DNA of 25,841 nt, taken from contig CAYVDH010000029.1 of assembly GCA_964450355.1 (NCBI GenBank), positions 1-25,841 on the forward strand, read 5' to 3'. The notes beneath the pieces were generated by a model. That model ran no database searches, had not been told where the DNA came from, and saw only the letters and a program-made list of their open reading frames with translations. Position 1 is the first letter of the stretch, and each line of letters begins with the position of its first letter. This stretch comes from CAYVDH01 sp964450355. GTDB taxonomy: Bacteria; Bacteroidota; Bacteroidia; NS11-12g; UBA955. The position numbers and the translations under genes are program-made. Below are positions 23,716 to 25,841 of this stretch, piece after piece.

Positions 23716-24318
23716 TTAAAACCCTTTTCCTTTGTATTTCGTGTTATTTTGTAAAATCACATTCAATTCTCTTCTTATAAATAAGTGACTGTAAATTGGT
23801 TCAGTCCATTCAAAAATCCACTCAACATTGCTCATTAGTTTTTGTCTATTTCTATTCGATTGAAAAGAAACATTTTTGATAAAAGGAATGTGTAAAAACA
23901 AACTATTTCTAGATTTTACATCTCTAACTCTGATGTGAATGCTATCTTTACCAATAGGAGAGATATTCACAATAAAACTACCAATGGTGTGTTCAACCAT
24001 ATCTGAACCAGCTCTTAATACAGCCCAATGTCTAGTGAATTTGCCTAGATATTGTGTCATGGTTAACCAATTTTGCTTTCCATTATTAAATGAATCTAAG
24101 TTTTTATTGTACCAATATTCACGAGCTGTTTTTACATGGTGTGCATCCATTAATTTTTTTATTAATTGTGGATGAGAAGATTGATTATAATAGGTGACAC
24201 TATCTGCTTTGCCCCAAAACCATAAATGAACTTGCTTATACAAAACAAACGAAGGGGGTTTTGCTTCAATAAAAAGTGAAGAGAAAAATAAAATGATAAT
24301 CCATTTATGCACGAGCAA
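23716..24318 (-). CDS. Exported protein of unknown function
   Basis: 200 residues from a TTG, or 198 from the GTG at 24312, which I prefer because the TTG is part of the -7 element TATATTTG. Signal peptide HKWIIILFFSSLFIEA. The mature protein is rich in aromatic and basic residues (VHLWFWGKADSVTYY, REYWYNKNLDSF, RHWAVLRAGSDMVEHTIGSF, IFEWTEPIYSHLFIRRELNV). No family, catalytic motif or Cys pattern recognised; periplasmic location is likely. Its stop touches that of pbpC. It follows the exbD terminator, with its own promoter overlapping the terminator's U-tract. Confidence 0.68.
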   Translation of the reverse strand: MLVHKWIIILFFSSLFIEAKPPSFVLYKQVHLWFWGKADSVTYYNQSSHPQLIKKLMDAHHVKTAREYWYNKNLDSFNNGKQNWLTMTQYLGKFTRHWAVLRAGSDMVEHTIGSFIVNISPIGKDSIHIRVRDVKSRNSLFLHIPFIKNVSFQSNRNRQKLMSNVEWIFEWTEPIYSHLFIRRELNVILQNNTKYKGKGF

Positions 24319-24323
24319 ATATA
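24316..24323 (-). promoter_or_regulatory. -7 element (TATATTTG) overlapping the exbD terminator
   Basis: Minus-strand TATATTTG, a full TAnnTTTG match, begins on the last base of the terminator's U-tract and ends 3 bases before a GTG codon (24312-24310). The resulting mRNA would be leaderless. Confidence 0.45.
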
Positions 24324-24353
24324 AAAAAAGCCAATGATTTTGTCATTGGCTTT
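24323..24353 (-). terminator. Intrinsic terminator of the exbD operon
   Basis: Perfect 11-bp stem AAAGCCAATGA (24327-24337) against TCATTGGCTTT (24343-24353), 5-base loop, followed on the minus strand by seven U. It lies 22 bases after the stop of the second exbD gene. The four T on the plus side give only a weak reverse terminator. Confidence 0.88.
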
Positions 24354-24375
24354 TGTGTGATTTTATTAAAATATC

Positions 24376-24846
24376 TTATTTTGTTTTAACCTTTCCAGGA
24401 AGTGTAGCATATATTATCTTTAAAGCATTTGCATTCCTAAGTTGTGTTTTTACATCAGTAATGATACCCATTTTAACATTTTTGTCTGCTTTTAATGATA
24501 CTGTTAAAAGTTTAACTAAATCTTGGGGCATTCTTCTTCTTTCTTCTTCAGCCCATAAAGGGATGTATGAAGGGTCTTTAAAAGCGTCATTTAATTGAAT
24601 TCTTGTAGCTGTACCAAATATTTCTTGATTTACGGGTTTCCCTACATATATATAGGATACAACATTTTTATTTTTAATTTTAGACACTTCGGTTGCTGTT
24701 GAATATGTTATTTTTACTTTTAACTCATCATCTTTTATTTTTGTTACAACCATGAAAAAGAAAAGCAACATGAATACGATATCAGGTAAAGATGCTGTAT
24801 TTAATGATTGAGAACCTGCGGCTCCACGTTTTTTAAATTTTGCCAT
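24376..24846 (-). CDS. exbD: ExbD/TolR family biopolymer transport protein (copy 1, 156 aa)
   Basis: 156 residues. One N-terminal membrane helix with the proton-channel Asp22 in LPDIVFMLLFFFMVVT (20-35), preceded by a basic cytoplasmic tail (MAKFKKRG), then a periplasmic domain. ExbD works with ExbB and TonB to drive TonB-dependent receptors with the proton gradient; TolR in the Tol system is the alternative, but no tol genes are here. It follows the other exbD copy by 13 bases in the same operon and is the last gene before a terminator. The two copies are clearly diverged outside the helix, suggesting a mixed ExbD complex. Confidence 0.92.
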   Translation of the reverse strand: MAKFKKRGAAGSQSLNTASLPDIVFMLLFFFMVVTKIKDDELKVKITYSTATEVSKIKNKNVVSYIYVGKPVNQEIFGTATRIQLNDAFKDPSYIPLWAEEERRRMPQDLVKLLTVSLKADKNVKMGIITDVKTQLRNANALKIIYATLPGKVKTK

Positions 24847-24859
24847 AATTTTTTATTTT

Positions 24860-25408
24860 TTATTTTTCATCTCCAAAGTTTTCAGGTTCTGCCTCTGAGA
24901 TTTTTTGTGGATACTTATCTTTAACTTCTCTATATTGTTTACTGTCTTCAAGAAGTTCTGAAAATGGTATTCCAAATTTTTCTCTTGAATATTCATCTCT
25001 AACTTCATTATAGGCTCTTTTTAATTCATCTTGAACTTTAATGTAGGCATCGTAGCTAGTACCCCTATCATTCTTTAAAGAGACAACAGCTGCAATTGGA
25101 TTTTCGCTTGAAAGAGGGTCTTTACCTTCGTTTTTGATGAATTTTTTAGTTGCTTCGCACAAATCATCCATATTCATCCAACTATTTTCAACCAATAATT
25201 GATTTTGAGAATTAATTAATACTTCCAAAACATTCCTTTCATTTAGAGGAATATTTGTTTTTTCTTTAATTGGAGGAGGTAAAGTCATTGTTAAACCCTT
25301 GTCACTTTCAATGCTAGTAGTTACTAAGAAAAATATTAACAACAAGAAGGCTATATCTGCCATTGAACCTGCATTAATTTCTGGAACTGCTCTTTGTTTA
25401 CGCGCCAT
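24860..25408 (-). CDS. exbD: ExbD/TolR family biopolymer transport protein (copy 2, 182 aa)
   Basis: 182 residues. Basic start MARKQRAVPEINAGSMAD, then the membrane helix with the proton-path Asp18 (MADIAFLLLIFFLVTT). The periplasmic domain is longer than in typical ExbD (about 140) and ends with a charged extension containing ELKRAYNEVRDEYSREKFG, YPQKISEAEPENFG and Asp/Glu/Lys, which I recognise as a Bacteroidota ExbD subtype. Encoded 7 bases after the membrane-protein gene and 13 bases before the other exbD, so the three form an operon. Proton-driven energising of TonB is the expected role. Confidence 0.92.
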   Translation of the reverse strand: MARKQRAVPEINAGSMADIAFLLLIFFLVTTSIESDKGLTMTLPPPIKEKTNIPLNERNVLEVLINSQNQLLVENSWMNMDDLCEATKKFIKNEGKDPLSSENPIAAVVSLKNDRGTSYDAYIKVQDELKRAYNEVRDEYSREKFGIPFSELLEDSKQYREVKDKYPQKISEAEPENFGDEK

Positions 25409-25415
25409 AATTAAA

Positions 25416-25841
25416 TTATAATCGTTTTATAAAATCAAATATTGAAGCAAATAATGTAAGACCTACTGCTCCAAATAATATTATCCATGTTGCTATAAGG
25501 CTTCCTCCAATTAGTCCAGACATAGAGCTAGTAGTTACATTGAAGTTTTTCCAACCATCTAATATTTCTTTATCATCTACTACATAACCAATACCTACTA
25601 AAACTAATAGAATTGCAATACCAATTAGTACCATTTTCCCAGATTTTGCATTTAATACTAATGATTTTACAGCTAATAAGATTGCAAGAATAAATGCAGC
25701 AGCCATTAGAACATACATTGCAATGAGTCCCCAACCAACATTAAAAGACATTGATTTACCCTTTGTCATGTATATCAACAATGCATTTAATATTGAAATA
25801 CTAAACAAGCCAATATATATAGCTTTTTTTATTGAATCTTT
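25416..25841 (-). CDS. Integral membrane protein upstream of exbD genes, 5' end outside window
   Basis: At least 141 residues. The frame is open to the right edge of the window, and the sequence before the first in-frame TTG (KDSIKKAIYIGLFSIS) is plainly part of a first membrane helix, so the gene is cut by the window. Four hydrophobic segments are visible: the edge segment to LNALLIYM, then VGWGLIAMYVLMAAAFILAI, MVLIGIAILLVLVGIGYVV and IATWIILFGAVGLTLFASI. No catalytic motif. Such a small membrane protein between exbB and exbD is usual in Bacteroidota TonB-energising operons, so an exbB gene is predicted just outside the window (inference). Confidence 0.75.
   Translation of the reverse strand, partial: KDSIKKAIYIGLFSISILNALLIYMTKGKSMSFNVGWGLIAMYVLMAAAFILAILLAVKSLVLNAKSGKMVLIGIAILLVLVGIGYVVDDKEILDGWKNFNVTTSSMSGLIGGSLIATWIILFGAVGLTLFASIFDFIKRL

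Noticed and set aside
1..25841. Mobile element, prophage, CRISPR or defence island.
   Set aside because: No transposase, integrase, repeat-spacer array, restriction, toxin-antitoxin or phage gene is visible, and composition looks even across the window.

Overview
The window comes from an AT-rich genome of the phylum Bacteroidota. Signs of this are a type IX secretion (T9SS) C-terminal sorting domain, many Cys-anchored lipoproteins, a TonB-dependent receptor with a carboxypeptidase-regulatory-like N-terminus, a fused alpha/beta 2-oxoacid dehydrogenase E1, paired ExbD proteins, the Bacteroidota -7 promoter element TAnnTTTG (with TTTG about 19-20 bases upstream in three cases), and an almost complete lack of Shine-Dalgarno sequences. 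No rRNA, tRNA, CRISPR array, transposase, integrase or phage gene is visible, so this looks like ordinary chromosomal gene content. I cannot place the organism below phylum.

Layout. 1-3922 (+): two large, probably exported repeat proteins of unknown role (MORN/YwqK-like, then YD-like). 3924-4253 (-): a small c-type cytochrome lipoprotein. 4384-6241 (+): ahcY and an NlpC/P60 peptidase gene, with a large terminator-like inverted repeat between and inside them. 6228-6878 (-): a spermidine-synthase-like methyltransferase-fold protein. 6914-8822 (+): a coupled operon of two lipoproteins and an outer-membrane barrel. 8798-9942 (-): an acyltransferase-3 membrane protein. 10009-13515 (-): a probable metal-uptake cassette (small protein, His/Cys-rich exported peptide, TonB-dependent receptor, lipoprotein) ending in a clear intrinsic terminator. 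13589-15069 (-): a flavin reductase and the MeaB GTPase, translationally coupled. 15123-16778 (+): a T9SS-secreted protein. 16775-18820 (-): the fused E1. 18957-20187 (+): two tandem outer-membrane proteins. 20227-23715 (+): a di-haem peroxidase and penicillin-binding protein 1C. 23716-24318 (-): an unknown exported protein. 24376-25841 (-): two ExbD proteins and a membrane protein cut by the window edge.

How the genes fit together. The ExbD pair could energise TonB-dependent receptors such as the one at 10560-12833. ahcY recycles the S-adenosylhomocysteine left by methyltransferases. The E1 and MeaB belong to neighbouring parts of branched-chain amino-acid and propionate metabolism, although the mutase itself is not here. 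Much of the rest is cell-envelope biology.

The most notable signals are organisational. All five convergent gene pairs abut or overlap. Seven of the 24 genes whose starts lie in the window have no usable in-frame ATG. Several -7 elements sit within a few bases of the start codon, suggesting leaderless or nearly leaderless mRNAs. A 16-bp stem with a U-tract covers the start region of the NlpC/P60 gene. I do not see a clearly new defence or mobile system.
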